Position numbers and translations under genes: made by a program
Assembly: GCF_003044185.1 (NCBI RefSeq)
Contig: NZ_PYYB01000001.1
Location: 992,001 to 1,056,000, forward strand
Length of the DNA stretch: 64,000 nt
Direction of reading: 5' to 3'
DNA from: Paraconexibacter algicola
Lineage (GTDB): Bacteria; Actinomycetota; Thermoleophilia; Solirubrobacterales; Solirubrobacteraceae
Notes under the pieces: generated by a model
The model's database searches: none
What the model was told of the DNA's origin: nothing
The model's input: only the letters and a program-made list of their open reading frames with translations
Shown: piece after piece, positions 1 through 8,016 of the stretch
Position numbering within the stretch: position 1 is the stretch's first letter
Layout of the letters: every line of letters begins with the position of its first letter

Positions 1-770
1 CCGCTGTCGAACCGCACGACGCGCTGCAGCAGCGGCGGCTCGCCCGCGCGCGCCGGGTGCAGGCGCAGCAGCTGTCCCTTGACCGGCCGGACGGGCACGC
101 GCACGCCGTGGTCGCGCAGCGGCGCGGCGGCGGCCGCCGACCAGGCGCCGGCGGCGAGCACCGTCGCGCCCGCGCGCACCTCCCCGACCCCGGTGACCGC
201 GGCGCCGTCGGTGCGCAGGACGAGGTCGCCGGCGTGCTCGCGCAGCTCGACGGCCGGGTGCGCGCGCAGGGCGGCGAGCAGCGCCGCGACGACCGCGCGC
301 GGGTCGACGACGTGGTCGTCGGGCGCGTGCAGCGCGCCGCGGATCGTCGGTGCGAGCGCGGGTTCCATGCGGCGGGCCTGGGAGGGCAGCAGCGACGCGA
401 CGGGCGCGCCGAGCTCGGCGCGGATCGCGGCCTCGCGGACGTTGGCCTCCGCCGCGTCGCGGTCGCGCGCCACGACGAGCGTGCCGGTCTCGCGGTAGCC
501 GACGTCGACGCCGGTGGCGTCCTGCAGCTCGCGGGCGAACGCGGGCCAGCGGCGTGCCGAGTCCAGCCCGAGGGCGAGCAGCGCGCGCTCCCCGGCGTCC
601 GCCTCGGCGACCGGGGCGAGCATGCCCGCGGCGACGTGGCTCGCGGCCGCGCCGGCGGCGCCGCGCTCGAGCACGACGACCCGCGCCCCGTCGCGGGCGG
701 CACGCCAGGCGACCGCCAGACCGGCGACGCCGGCGCCGAGCACCGCGACATCAGGGAGGGGCGAGGACAC
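1..770 (-). CDS. thiO: Glycine oxidase ThiO / FAD-dependent oxidoreductase (3' end beyond window)
   Basis: Read from a GTG at 770 leftwards, the protein begins MSSPLPDVAVLGAGVAGLAV, a dinucleotide-binding GxGxxG fold for FAD typical of the D-amino-acid oxidase (DAO) family. About 256 codons are visible; the family runs about 370 residues, so the C-terminal substrate/FAD part lies outside the window. ThiO oxidises glycine to the iminoacetate used in thiazole synthesis in the cytoplasm. The divergent neighbour is thiE, another thiamine gene, which favours ThiO over other DAO-family oxidases. An upstream ATG at 780 reads into a stop after nine codons and is excluded. The identification rests on fold plus context; no experiment or search was available. 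Confidence 0.8.
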   Translation of the reverse strand, partial: MSSPLPDVAVLGAGVAGLAVAWRAARDGARVVVLERGAAGAAASHVAAGMLAPVAEADAGERALLALGLDSARRWPAFARELQDATGVDVGYRETGTLVVARDRDAAEANVREAAIRAELGAPVASLLPSQARRMEPALAPTIRGALHAPDDHVVDPRAVVAALLAALRAHPAVELREHAGDLVLRTDGAAVTGVGEVRAGATVLAAGAWSAAAAAPLRDHGVRVPVRPVKGQLLRLHPARAGEPPLLQRVVRFDS

Positions 771-865
771 GCCCGTCCATCGTAGCCCGCGCCCCCGCCC
801 GGCCCGGGGACCGCGACCGGCGCCGACGGCGGCACGGCCGGGCATCGCGCGGGGCCGCAGCCACG

Positions 866-871
866 TACCCT
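866..871 (+). promoter_or_regulatory. -10-like hexamer TACCCT upstream of thiE
   Basis: TACCCT lies 12 nt before the thiE ATG, and no good Shine-Dalgarno sequence lies between. It fits the TA-S-N-N-T pattern found before many starts in this window and would give a very short or absent leader. There is no room or sequence match here for a THI-box (TPP) riboswitch. Confidence 0.5.
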
Positions 872-883
872 GGGAGATCGCCG

Positions 884-1573
884 ATGGCCGAGCTGTCCCG
901 CACCGAACGCCTCGCGCGCCTGGACCGGGCGCGGCTCTATCTCGTCACCGACGCCGAGCCCGGCGCAGGACCGCTCGCCGACGTCCTCGTGCGTGCGCTG
1001 CACGGCGGGGTCGACATCGTGCAGCTGCGGATGAAGGACGCCGACGACGACGCGATCCGCGCCGCCGCGCAGGTCGTGCGGCGGGTCGTGCACGAGCACC
1101 GGGCGCTGTTCGTGCTCAACGACCGGCCGGACCTCGCCAAGGAGGTCGGGGCCGACGGCGTGCACGTCGGCCAGGACGACCACTCCGTGGAGCAGGCGCG
1201 CGCGCTCGCCGGCCCGTCGCTGCTCGTCGGGCTGTCGACGCACGCGCCCGACGACCTCGACGGCGCCTGGCTGGACCGCGCCGACTACGCGGGCGTCGGA
1301 CCGGTCCACGCCACGCCGACGAAGCCCGGGCGGCCCGCCGCGGGCCTCAAGTACGTGCGCCACGCGGCCGCGTCGGCGGCGACGCTCCCCTGGTTCGCGA
1401 TCGGCGGCATCGACACGACGAACGTCGCCGCCGTGCGCGCGGCGGGCGCGACCCGCATCGCGGTCGTCCGCGCGATCGCCGACGCGCCCGACCTGGACGC
1501 GTGCGGTGCCGCCGCACGCGCGCTGCGCGCCGCCATCACCCAGACGCAGGAGGACCCCGTTGGGACGCCGTAG
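884..1573 (+). CDS. thiE: Thiamine-phosphate synthase
   Basis: The 229-residue product is a TIM-barrel ThiE/TenI protein. Visible motifs are [11 protein letters not shown] (HMP-PP site), [28 protein letters not shown], the [16 protein letters not shown] phosphate-binding loop and IGGI near the C-terminus. It couples HMP-pyrophosphate to thiazole phosphate to form thiamine phosphate. The ATG at 884 was chosen because the protein then starts just before the first conserved helix and follows a -10-like TACCCT. It is divergent from thiO, and its 3' end overlaps the next gene by 14 nt, so the two are probably cotranscribed. TenI-type paralogues lack synthase activity, but the conserved phosphate loop and length favour a true ThiE. 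Confidence 0.93.
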   Translation: MAELSRTERLARLDRARLYLVTDAEPGAGPLADVLVRALHGGVDIVQLRMKDADDDAIRAAAQVVRRVVHEHRALFVLNDRPDLAKEVGADGVHVGQDDHSVEQARALAGPSLLVGLSTHAPDDLDGAWLDRADYAGVGPVHATPTKPGRPAAGLKYVRHAAASAATLPWFAIGGIDTTNVAAVRAAGATRIAVVRAIADAPDLDACGAAARALRAAITQTQEDPVGTP

Positions 1574-2117
1574 CCGCAAGTCCGGGCAGGCCGCCCCCGA
1601 GAGCGTGCGGCGGACCCCGCCGCCCGGCCTGGAGCGCGCCAAGCCGGACATGCGCGCCCAGTACGCGAGCCGCTCCGCGAAGTCCGAGGCGCGCAACGCC
1701 GAGGTCCGCGCGAAGCTGCGCCCGCTGGCCCCCGACGAGCACCCGCGCCCGCTGAAGTTCGGGATCGCGACGTGCCTGGTCCTCGCGATCTCCAACGTGA
1801 CGCTCGCGCTGTCCGGCTACGAGCTGCAGAACTCCGACACCGACGGCGCCAACGCGTACGTCGGGGTGACCGCGTTCAGCATCATCCTCGTCGTCGCCGC
1901 GGTCGGGATGTACAAGCACAAGTACTGGGCGATCCTCGGCTTCCAGGCGCTCCTGGCGCTCACCGTGCTGATCGCCGGACTGTCCGTCGTCGTCGCCTCC
2001 AACGTGCTCGCGCTCGTGCTCTGCCTCGCCGTCATCGCGTACGGCGGCTGGCTGTTCTGGTCGATGATCCGCGTGATGGCCCGCGTGCAGATGCCCGAGG
2101 CTCGTCGGCCTCGATAG
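1560..2117 (+). CDS. Conserved hypothetical four-helix membrane protein
   Basis: Not recognised as a named family. The best start is TTG at 1560, preceded eight bases earlier by GGAGG (1548-1552) and overlapping the thiE stop; a later ATG at 1650 is possible. The roughly 185-residue protein has a basic, probably disordered cytoplasmic head of about 65 residues rich in Arg, Lys and Glu. Four hydrophobic segments follow (about 67-90, 100-125, 126-148, 149-174), then a short basic tail. Its position between thiE and lpd gives no clear function. The overlap with thiE suggests translational coupling. Confidence 0.7.
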   Translation: MGRRSRKSGQAAPESVRRTPPPGLERAKPDMRAQYASRSAKSEARNAEVRAKLRPLAPDEHPRPLKFGIATCLVLAISNVTLALSGYELQNSDTDGANAYVGVTAFSIILVVAAVGMYKHKYWAILGFQALLALTVLIAGLSVVVASNVLALVLCLAVIAYGGWLFWSMIRVMARVQMPEARRPR

Positions 2118-2120
2118 GCT
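2115..2120 (+). promoter_or_regulatory. -10-like hexamer TAGGCT for leaderless lpd
   Basis: TAGGCT ends exactly 6 nt before the lpd ATG at 2127, with no Shine-Dalgarno in the gap. An identical TAGGCT at 5806-5811 sits 7 nt before the gene at 5819. The hexamer overlaps the stop of the upstream membrane-protein gene. Confidence 0.55.
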
Positions 2121-2126
2121 CGATGC

Positions 2127-3497
2127 ATGGCTGACTCCTCGTTCGACTGCATCGTCATCGGCTCGGGTCCCGGTGGCTACGTCACCGCGATCCGCGCGGC
2201 GCAGCTCGGTCTCACGACCGCCTGCATCGAGAAGGGGGACGTCGGCGGTCGCTGCCTGAACGTCGCCTGCATCCCGGCGAAGGCGGTGCTCCGCGTCGCC
2301 GACATCGCGCAGGAGGTCCGCGAGGCCGGCGAGTTCGGCATCAAGGTCTCCGAGCCGGAGATCGACTACTCGGCCGTGTCGGACCGGCGGCTGAAGGTCA
2401 TCAAGACGCTGACGGGCGGCGTGTCCGGGCTGCTGAAGAAGAACGGCGTCGAGTACGTCGAGGGCTTCGCGTCGCTGCTCGGCGACGGCAAGGTCAAGGT
2501 CGGCGACGACACGCTCAGCGCGAAGCTCATCATCCTCGCGACCGGCTCCGTGAAGAAGCCGATCCCGGGCACCGAGTTCGGCGGCCGCGTCATCGGCACC
2601 GAGGAGGCCTGGGCGCTGGACGAGCTGCCGAAGACCCTCGCGGTCGTCGGCGCCGGCGCGTCGGGCACCGAGATCGCCTCCGCGTACGCCCGCCTCGGCG
2701 TCACCGTGCAGCTGTTCGAGGGCCTCGACCGCGTGCTCCCCAGCGAGGACGCGGACATCTCCAAGATCGCGGCGCGGCAGTTCAAGAAGACCGGGATCGA
2801 CGTGCACACGTCGACGTTCGTGGAGAACGTCCAGACCTCCGACGAGAAGGTCACCTTCACCTACGGGGGCACCGAGGGCGAGGCCGACTGGCTCGTCATC
2901 GCGGCCGGCCGCGGCCCGGACGTCGAGGGCCTCGGCCTCGACACCGCGGGCGTCAAGCTCGCCGACAACGGCCTGATCGACGTCGACGAGTACGGCCGCA
3001 CGAGCGTCGAGGGCGTGTACGCCATCGGCGACCTCGTCCGTGGCCCGGCGCTCGCCCACAAGGCCAGCGAGGAGGGCGTCATCGCGGTCGAGCACTTCAC
3101 CGGCACCCCGACGCACCCGCTCGTGCACGTCGACATCCCGCGCGCCACCTTCTGCCTGCCGAACGTCGCCTCGTTCGGCCTCACCGAGGAGCAGGCCAAG
3201 GAGGCCGGGCACGATGTCGTCGTCGGCAAGGTCCAGTACGGCGCGGTCGGCGCGGGCGCGGTCTACGGCGACCGCACGGGCCTCGTGAAGATCGTCGGCG
3301 ACAAGAAGTACGGCGAGATCCTCGGCGCGCACATCGTCGGCGCGAAGTGCACCGAGATGATCCAGGAGATCGTCAACGCCAAGGCGCTCGAGGGCGGCTA
3401 CCCCGAGCTCGCCCGGCAGATCCACGGCCACCCGACGATGAGCGAGGCCGTGCTCGAGGCCGCCCGCGCGGCCGACGGCTGGCTCATCCACGGGTGA
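2127..3497 (+). CDS. lpdA: Dihydrolipoyl dehydrogenase (E3)
   Basis: This 456-residue class I pyridine nucleotide-disulfide oxidoreductase reoxidises dihydrolipoamide on E2 or GcvH proteins and passes electrons through FAD to NAD+. Visible signatures are the N-terminal FAD loop IGSGPGGY, the redox disulfide in GGRCLNVACIPAK (Cys43 and Cys48), the NAD-binding GAGASGTEIAS region, the second FAD motif YAIGDLV, and the C-terminal HGHPTMSEAVLEA His-Glu catalytic pair at the dimer interface. Length is normal for the family. It appears monocistronic behind its own -10-like TAGGCT. LipB, LipA and an E2-like protein lie within 14 kb, consistent with a lipoate-centred neighbourhood, although the main E1/E2 genes are not here. 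Confidence 0.95.
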   Translation: MADSSFDCIVIGSGPGGYVTAIRAAQLGLTTACIEKGDVGGRCLNVACIPAKAVLRVADIAQEVREAGEFGIKVSEPEIDYSAVSDRRLKVIKTLTGGVSGLLKKNGVEYVEGFASLLGDGKVKVGDDTLSAKLIILATGSVKKPIPGTEFGGRVIGTEEAWALDELPKTLAVVGAGASGTEIASAYARLGVTVQLFEGLDRVLPSEDADISKIAARQFKKTGIDVHTSTFVENVQTSDEKVTFTYGGTEGEADWLVIAAGRGPDVEGLGLDTAGVKLADNGLIDVDEYGRTSVEGVYAIGDLVRGPALAHKASEEGVIAVEHFTGTPTHPLVHVDIPRATFCLPNVASFGLTEEQAKEAGHDVVVGKVQYGAVGAGAVYGDRTGLVKIVGDKKYGEILGAHIVGAKCTEMIQEIVNAKALEGGYPELARQIHGHPTMSEAVLEAARAADGWLIHG

Positions 3498-3539
3498 GGG
3501 TTCGCGACGACGTCGCTGCCCGGGGTCGGGTGTCGGACC

Positions 3540-4205
3540 GTGGCTGAGCGGGACGACGACGTGCTCCGGGTGATCCGCCCGCAGGACGGTCCCGCCGCGA
3601 CGCCCGCGGACGTCGAGGACGCGGAGTTCGGCGACGGCGTCCGCTTCTACTACGACTTCGCCACGCCGGACAGCTACCTCGCGATCGAGCGGCTCGTGCA
3701 CACCCTCGGGGTCGTGCCCGAGCTCATCCCCGTCCGCCGGCGCGACCTCGCCGACCCCGCGACACTGCACCCCGCCCCGGGGGACGTGGCGGCGCGCAGC
3801 GCGATGTCCGACGTCGTCGCGGGCCGGCACCTGCAGCCGCTGCGCTGGCCGGCCGCCTGGCCGTTCGACGACGAGCTGGCGCTGCGGGCGGCGACGTACG
3901 CGCGCGGCATCGGCAAGGTGGCGGCGTTCTCGCTCGCGGCGCTGCGCCAGGCCTACGCGGGGGGCGCGGACCTCGGCGCCGAGCAGACCGTGCTGCTGGC
4001 CGCGGCCGCCTGCGAGATCCACCCGCGGGCGCTGCTCGTCGGCGTCGGGACGCGGAACGTCGCGGCCGCGCTGGACCGTGCGGGCGAGACGGCGCGCGCC
4101 GACGGGGTGCGCGACCTGCCGTCCGTGGTGGTCGGGGACGCGGTGTTCGTCGGCGACGCCGGCCTGGACGCGGCCGCGGCCGCGATCGACGCGTCCGTGG
4201 CGTGA
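3540..4205 (+). CDS. DsbA-family / 2-hydroxychromene-2-carboxylate isomerase-like protein
   Basis: From GTG 3540 the 221-residue protein contains VRFYYDFATPDSYLAIERL near residue 38, the typical first strand and helix of the DSBA-like thioredoxin fold in the HCCA isomerase/FrnE branch. A C-terminal ARADGVRDLPSVVVGDAVFVGD segment corresponds to the cis-Pro and substrate loop region. The CxxC of true DsbA proteins is absent (SPDS-like context instead), so it may be a glutathione- or mycothiol-linked isomerase or transferase rather than a disulfide oxidase. No signal peptide is visible, so it is probably cytoplasmic. Its stop overlaps the next gene's GTG by four bases. The exact substrate cannot be told. 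Confidence 0.75.
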   Translation: MAERDDDVLRVIRPQDGPAATPADVEDAEFGDGVRFYYDFATPDSYLAIERLVHTLGVVPELIPVRRRDLADPATLHPAPGDVAARSAMSDVVAGRHLQPLRWPAAWPFDDELALRAATYARGIGKVAAFSLAALRQAYAGGADLGAEQTVLLAAAACEIHPRALLVGVGTRNVAAALDRAGETARADGVRDLPSVVVGDAVFVGDAGLDAAAAAIDASVA

Positions 4206-4456
4206 GGGCGGGCCGCGCGTACGAGCTGCTCGTGACCCGGGGCGGTCGCGGCTGGCGGATCCTCGCGCCCCCGGACCGGGTGGACCACCTCGAGGTGGTC
4301 GAGATCGACAGCGGCGAGGTCGTCCTCTTCTGGGACTGCCTGCCCGCCGACGCAGCCCGCATGGCACGGGCGCTGCGCGCCGATCTGGCGCAGCTCGAGG
4401 CCGACGAGTTCCTCGATCGCTGGACGGCGATCGAGTCGGCCTCCGACCTGCCGTAG
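4202..4456 (+). CDS. Small conserved hypothetical protein
   Basis: This 84-residue soluble protein starts at GTG 4202, sharing a GTGA overlap with the upstream DsbA-like gene and implying a two-gene operon. The sequence has a beta-rich first half (YELLVTRGGRGWRILAPP, then VEIDSGEVVLFWDC) and a helical second half. No known domain was recognised. Third-position GC use matches real genes and all alternative frames look like shadows, which supports coding. Function unknown. Confidence 0.65.
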   Translation: MRAGRAYELLVTRGGRGWRILAPPDRVDHLEVVEIDSGEVVLFWDCLPADAARMARALRADLAQLEADEFLDRWTAIESASDLP

Positions 4457-4622
4457 CGATCCCACGACGCCGCTGACCGATCGGGTCCCGGCGGGTCCTC
4501 CGATCGGGCGACCCGAACCGGCGTTCGGGCCGATGCACCGATGTTCTGTCGGAGGACCGCGGAGCGCCCGCACGACCCTCCCGTCCGGTGATGGGGCGGG
4601 GCTTGCCGGGCGCCGATCCTTT

Positions 4623-4660
4623 CCCTGCAGGCGAACACCACCGTTCAGCTCCTGGCAGGG
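4623..4660 (+). promoter_or_regulatory. Leader hairpin abutting the sugar-transferase Shine-Dalgarno
   Basis: CCCTGC (4623-4628) can pair with GCAGGG (4655-4660); the latter runs into the strong Shine-Dalgarno GGGAGGA (4658-4664) before ATG 4669. Part of the ribosome site could thus be masked. The rest of the 212-nt leader (4457-4668) has no recognised riboswitch or gene. Confidence 0.35.
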
Positions 4661-4668
4661 AGGACCAG

Positions 4669-5352
4669 ATGCTCACGCTCACCACGCCCCTCGACGCACC
4701 CCCGACCGCCCCGCGGCACGCCGTGGAGCCCGCACCCGCACCGCAGGCCTCGGCCCTGCGCTTCGCGGTCAAGCACGCCGCCGGCTGGCTCCTGGCGCTC
4801 GTCGCCGTCGTGGTGCTCCTGCCGCTCCTCCTGGTGATCGCCGCCGCGGTCAAGGCCTCCTCCCCCGGCCCGGTCCTCTACCGCCAGCGCCGCGTCGGCC
4901 GCGACGGCCGCACGTTCGACATCCTGAAGTTCCGGTCGATGGGGCCCGCCCCCGTCGAGGCGCGCGACTTCCGCCCGACGGCCGGGAGCGCGCCCGGCGG
5001 CGTCGAGGGCACCGACCGTCGCACCCCGGTCGGCAAGCTGCTGCGCCGCACCTCGCTGGACGAGCTGCCCCAGCTCCTGAACGTCCTGCGCGGCGAGATG
5101 GCGCTCGTCGGCCCGCGGCCGGAGCGCCCCGAGTTCGTCGAGCAGTTCAGCGCCGAGGTCGACCGCTACGCCGACCGCCACCGCGTCCGCGTGGGCATCA
5201 CGGGCTGGGCGCAGGTGAACGGGCTGCGTGGCCAGACGTCGATCGCCGACCGGGCCGCCGCCGACAACTGGTACGTCGACAACCACTCGCTGTGGCTCGA
5301 CGTCAAGACGCTCGCGCTGACCGCGCGCGCCGTCTGCCGCGCGGCCGAGTAG
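4669..5352 (+). CDS. Polyprenyl-phosphate sugar phosphotransferase (bacterial sugar transferase)
   Basis: This protein transfers a sugar-1-phosphate from a nucleotide sugar to undecaprenyl phosphate, the first step of exopolysaccharide or glycan assembly at the inner face of the membrane. The 227-residue chain has a disordered N-terminus, one hydrophobic re-entrant helix (about 36-60), then the family signatures SPGPVLYRQRRVGRDG, ILKFRSM, RRTSLDELPQLLNVLRGEM, LVGPRPERPEF and GITGWAQVNGLRG. It is the catalytic core only, like monotopic PglC-type enzymes, without the N-terminal membrane and CoA-binding domains of WbaP/WcaJ. ATG 4669 follows a near-perfect Shine-Dalgarno, unusual in this window. 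No glycosyltransferase cluster is adjacent, so the product is unknown. Confidence 0.9.
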   Translation: MLTLTTPLDAPPTAPRHAVEPAPAPQASALRFAVKHAAGWLLALVAVVVLLPLLLVIAAAVKASSPGPVLYRQRRVGRDGRTFDILKFRSMGPAPVEARDFRPTAGSAPGGVEGTDRRTPVGKLLRRTSLDELPQLLNVLRGEMALVGPRPERPEFVEQFSAEVDRYADRHRVRVGITGWAQVNGLRGQTSIADRAAADNWYVDNHSLWLDVKTLALTARAVCRAAE

Positions 5353-5379
5353 CACCGCCCCCGTGGCGCGCGTCGCGGC

Positions 5380-5784
5380 TCAGCGGCCCGCGGAGGGCCG
5401 CTCTGCGACCCGCGCGAGGCGACGGACGAGCAGCGCGACCACCGGCCCGTAGGTGCGGGCCAGCAGCGCCTCCACCGGGGCGGGTGCGCGGAGCTGCACG
5501 GCGACGACCGCGCCGCGCTCGAGCGGCTCCACGACGTGGTCCATGAGGATCCCGCCGACGTCCCAGGTCCAGCTGCGCCCCTCCTCCACCGCCGTGATGC
5601 GCGCGGGGACGGGCACCACGCCGAGCAGCCGCGCGGCGCCGCGCGCGCCCTCGCGCACCTCGGGCTCGCCGAGCCCCCAGGCGCCCCGGACGTGCGGGGC
5701 CCAGTCCGACCAGCGGTCGGGCCGGGCGAGCAGCGCCCACGCGGTCGCCGCGTCGGCGGCGGTGTCGGCCTGGTAGCGGAGCAC
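5380..5784 (-). CDS. SRPBCC (START/Bet v1-like) ligand-binding protein
   Basis: Reading left from GTG 5784 gives about 134 residues beginning MLRYQADTAADAATAWALLARPDRWSDWAPHV, the classic polyketide-cyclase/SRPBCC opening. A WTWDVGGILMDHVVEPLERG strand region and a C-terminal amphipathic helix follow. Such proteins bind hydrophobic ligands; the role here is unknown. An upstream ATG at 5820 would overlap the divergent gene's start by two bases and would run through its promoter. GTG 5784 is preceded by a TATCCC hexamer five bases upstream and is preferred. Cytoplasmic, no signal peptide. Confidence 0.75.
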   Translation of the reverse strand: MLRYQADTAADAATAWALLARPDRWSDWAPHVRGAWGLGEPEVREGARGAARLLGVVPVPARITAVEEGRSWTWDVGGILMDHVVEPLERGAVVAVQLRAPAPVEALLARTYGPVVALLVRRLARVAERPSAGR

Positions 5785-5805
5785 TGCCCGGGATACGCCC
5801 CGTAC

Positions 5806-5811
5806 TAGGCT
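5806..5811 (+). promoter_or_regulatory. -10-like hexamer TAGGCT for the E2-like gene
   Basis: The same hexamer and almost the same spacing (7 nt to ATG 5819) as the lpd promoter at 2115. There is no Shine-Dalgarno, so a leaderless transcript is inferred. Confidence 0.5.
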
Positions 5812-5818
5812 GAGGCTC

Positions 5819-6556
5819 ATGGCCGACCCGCAGCAGACCGCCGCCCCCGCCTCCCCGCCGGCCCCCGGTGTCGGGCTCGCGAAGGGCGAGGTGACCGTGC
5901 AGGAGCTGACGCGCGTGCAGCAGCTGATCGCGCGCCGCGCGGCCGAGTCGCGCGCCACGGTCCCGAGCTACGACGTGACGGTCGCGGTCGACGCGGAGGC
6001 GCTGCTGGCGCTGCGCGAGCGCCGTCGTGCCGCGCAGGAGCCGGTCCCGACGATCACCGAGCTCGTCGTGGGGGCGGTCGGTCGCGCGCTGCGGGAGCAC
6101 CCGCGGCTCAACGGCGCCTACCGCGACGCGCGCGTCGAGCTGCACGAGCGGGTGAACGTCGCGGTCATGGTCGGCACGCCCGAGGCGCTGTACGCGCCCG
6201 TGATCGTCGACGCCGACCGCGCGACCGTCGAGGAGATCGGCGACCAGCTGCGCCGCCTGGCCGCGCGGGTCCGGGAGGGCGAGATCGAGGCGCGCGAGCT
6301 GAGCGGCGCGACGTTCACGGTCGCGAACCTCGGCATGCACGGGGTGGACCGCTTCGCGGCGGTGATCACGCCGCCGCAGGCCGCGATCCTGTCGGTCGGG
6401 GCGGCCGCGCCGCGCGCCGTGGTGCGGGATGGCGCGGTGGTGGCGCGCGCGACGATGGACCTCACGCTCTCGTGCGACCACCGCATCGTCTACGGCGAGC
6501 ACGCCGCCGCGTTCCTGGCGCGCGTGCGGGACCTGCTGGAGCGCGCGGAGATCTGA
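5819..6556 (+). CDS. Stand-alone 2-oxoacid dehydrogenase acyltransferase (E2) catalytic-domain protein
   Basis: The 245-residue protein is essentially only the CAT-like catalytic domain of E2 enzymes, with no lipoyl domain and no clear E1/E3-binding domain. Seen are the trimer-core segments VPTITELVVGAVGRALREHPRLNGAY, NVAVMVGTPEALYAPVI, GATFTVANLGMHGVDRFAAVITPPQAAILSVGA, and the C-terminal active-site region CDHRIVYGEHAAAFL. The catalytic His (about 221) is kept, but the family's HxxxDG reads HxxxYG. It might be an accessory core subunit, a CoA-dependent acyltransferase on another substrate, or a scaffold. lpd lies 2.3 kb upstream and lipB 1.5 kb downstream, but no E1 gene is nearby. Confidence 0.85.
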   Translation: MADPQQTAAPASPPAPGVGLAKGEVTVQELTRVQQLIARRAAESRATVPSYDVTVAVDAEALLALRERRRAAQEPVPTITELVVGAVGRALREHPRLNGAYRDARVELHERVNVAVMVGTPEALYAPVIVDADRATVEEIGDQLRRLAARVREGEIEARELSGATFTVANLGMHGVDRFAAVITPPQAAILSVGAAAPRAVVRDGAVVARATMDLTLSCDHRIVYGEHAAAFLARVRDLLERAEI

Positions 6557-6578
6557 GCGGCCGGGTCGCCCGCCGCGC

Positions 6579-7214
6579 TCAGCGGCGCGGCTTCAGGGCG
6601 TCGAGGATGTCGGAGACCGTGTTGGTGACGCCCTGCACGGTGTCCCCGACGACCTGACCGGTGTCGTCGACGGTCTGCCCGAGGGTCGGGCTGACGGGGT
6701 CGAGCTTGGCGCCGACCTCGCTGACGGTGGTGTCGAGTGCGCCGCCGAGTCCGGCGCCGACTTCGCGGACCACCTCGGTGGCCGGGCGACGGCGGGCGGG
6801 CTTCTTCTGCGCGGGCGCGGTCTCGCCGGGCCCGTCCCCCCACTCGCGGGCGGGCATGACGGCGCCGTTGCCGGTCACCTTGCGCGCGGGTCGGCGGGTG
6901 ACCTCGACGTGCGTGTCGGTCGGCGCCGGGATCGCCTGCGGGACGGCGGTGCGCCGCGGGGCGCGGACGGCCGCGCGGGCGGTCGGCGGGGCCTCCGGGA
7001 CGACGAGGGCGGTCCGGGCGGCGACGGTGTCGGCCTGCACGGGGACGCCCGCGTCGGCGAGCATCGCGGCGGGCGTGTCGGGCAGCTGCGGGGCGCCACC
7101 GGGCCAGCCCTTGAAGGCGACGACGGTGCTGACCGACGCGAGCAGCAGGACGCCCACGAGGACCAGGCTCATGCCGGTTCCCAGGGAGGCGAGGATCACG
7201 CGCGTCGGCCGCAT
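6579..7214 (-). CDS. Hypothetical secreted or single-pass membrane protein
   Basis: From ATG 7214 the 211-residue product has a short basic start, one hydrophobic helix (about 6-33) and a long Pro/Ala/Arg-rich extracytoplasmic region. The C-terminal 65 residues are predicted amphipathic and helical, with repeated Val-x-x-x-Val spacing (DTTVSEVGAKLDP, then GQTVDDTGQVVGDTVQGVTN). Such Thr/Val/Asp helices are common in actinobacterial surface proteins, but no named family was recognised. It converges on the E2-like gene, with 22 nt between stops. The start has a GAGGAG directly abutting ATG, which is too close for a normal Shine-Dalgarno. Confidence 0.6.
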   Translation of the reverse strand: MRPTRVILASLGTGMSLVLVGVLLLASVSTVVAFKGWPGGAPQLPDTPAAMLADAGVPVQADTVAARTALVVPEAPPTARAAVRAPRRTAVPQAIPAPTDTHVEVTRRPARKVTGNGAVMPAREWGDGPGETAPAQKKPARRRPATEVVREVGAGLGGALDTTVSEVGAKLDPVSPTLGQTVDDTGQVVGDTVQGVTNTVSDILDALKPRR

Positions 7215-7291
7215 CTCCTCGCGTACTCGGCCCGCGCGCGCGGAGGCTTGAGCGTTCGGCCCCGAAGTTGGCGCGGTAGCGCTTACGACGT

Positions 7292-7957
7292 TCAGCCGCC
7301 GCCGCGGCGGCCGGGGTTGTCCGGCCCGGCGAACCGGGAGTTCGGCTCCTGGCTCGTGTCGACGCGGATCCCGGGCGGGCTCTGATCGGTCTGCACGAGC
7401 AGGCAGAGGTGCTTGGACGGGTCCGGCCCCGGGATGCAGGTCCGGTACAGGTCCGGGCCGGCCATGTAGGTGTCCGCCCGCTCGATGTTCGCGCGGAACT
7501 CCGGCGGCGCCTGGTTGGCCACGTAGCGCCGGACCGCGGCGGACTGCGCGGAGAAGTCCTGCTCGCGGTCGACGATGTCGTCGTGGTGCGCGAGGCCGAG
7601 GACGAGCAGCAGGGCGGCGAGCGCCCCGAGCAGCCCGGTGCCGGCGCGGTCGACCGCGACGTCCTTCGGCAGACGCGGCACGCGGCGGCGCAGGAGCCAG
7701 CCGGCGACCGGGGCGCCGACGGCGACGACCGCGAGGTTGAAGAACCCGCAGAGCAGGAAGGCGGGCAGGACGCCGATGCCCTCGCCGGCGATCGGCCGCC
7801 AGTGCAGCATCACGGCCTCGAGCGTGGTCAGCGCGTAGAACGCGGGCCACATCGTGGCGCCGGCGAGACGCCAGCGCAGCCGCGACCGCCAGAGACGCTC
7901 GACGGGCTCGTCGTCGAGGTCGTCGTGCAGCGGCGGGTTCGGGGCGGCGTCGGCCAC
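7292..7957 (-). CDS. Hypothetical multi-pass membrane protein with extracytoplasmic C-terminus
   Basis: Starting at GTG 7957 (an alternative GTG lies at 7975), this roughly 221-residue protein has an acidic N-terminal tail. Three hydrophobic segments follow: one near WPAFYALTTLEAVML, one near LPAFLLCGFFNLAVVAVGAPVAG, and one near GLLGALAALLLVLGLAH. About 95 hydrophilic residues follow with two Cys that could form a disulfide (CIPGPDPSKHLC). The C-terminal tail ends in Gly and Arg. No known family was recognised. The downstream gene at 6579-7214 is on the same strand 77 nt away, also membrane-associated, and may be cotranscribed. Confidence 0.6.
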   Translation of the reverse strand: MADAAPNPPLHDDLDDEPVERLWRSRLRWRLAGATMWPAFYALTTLEAVMLHWRPIAGEGIGVLPAFLLCGFFNLAVVAVGAPVAGWLLRRRVPRLPKDVAVDRAGTGLLGALAALLLVLGLAHHDDIVDREQDFSAQSAAVRRYVANQAPPEFRANIERADTYMAGPDLYRTCIPGPDPSKHLCLLVQTDQSPPGIRVDTSQEPNSRFAGPDNPGRRGGG

Positions 7958-8016
7958 CCGACGAGGGTCGCACACCGGCCGTCGGGCCGCCCACGGCGGT
8001 GTGCCACGATCCGTGG

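Noticed and set aside
771-883. TPP (THI-box) riboswitch between thiO and thiE
   Set aside because: The interval is too short and lacks the conserved CTGAGA and ACCTGATC-type elements.
4457-4668. Cyclic di-nucleotide riboswitch before the sugar transferase
   Set aside because: No match to the conserved GEMM or ydaO core sequences could be found by eye; only the small hairpin near the Shine-Dalgarno is supported.
1536-4853. A 1105-codon minus-strand open frame
   Set aside because: It runs opposite to thiE-membrane protein-lpd-DsbA genes with strong family motifs; its composition is shadow-like and it has no domain.
5380-5820. ATG at 5820 as start of the SRPBCC gene
   Set aside because: It would overlap the divergent E2-like start by two bases and place its 5' end within that gene's -10. 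GTG 5784 has a better-placed hexamer and a normal family N-terminus.
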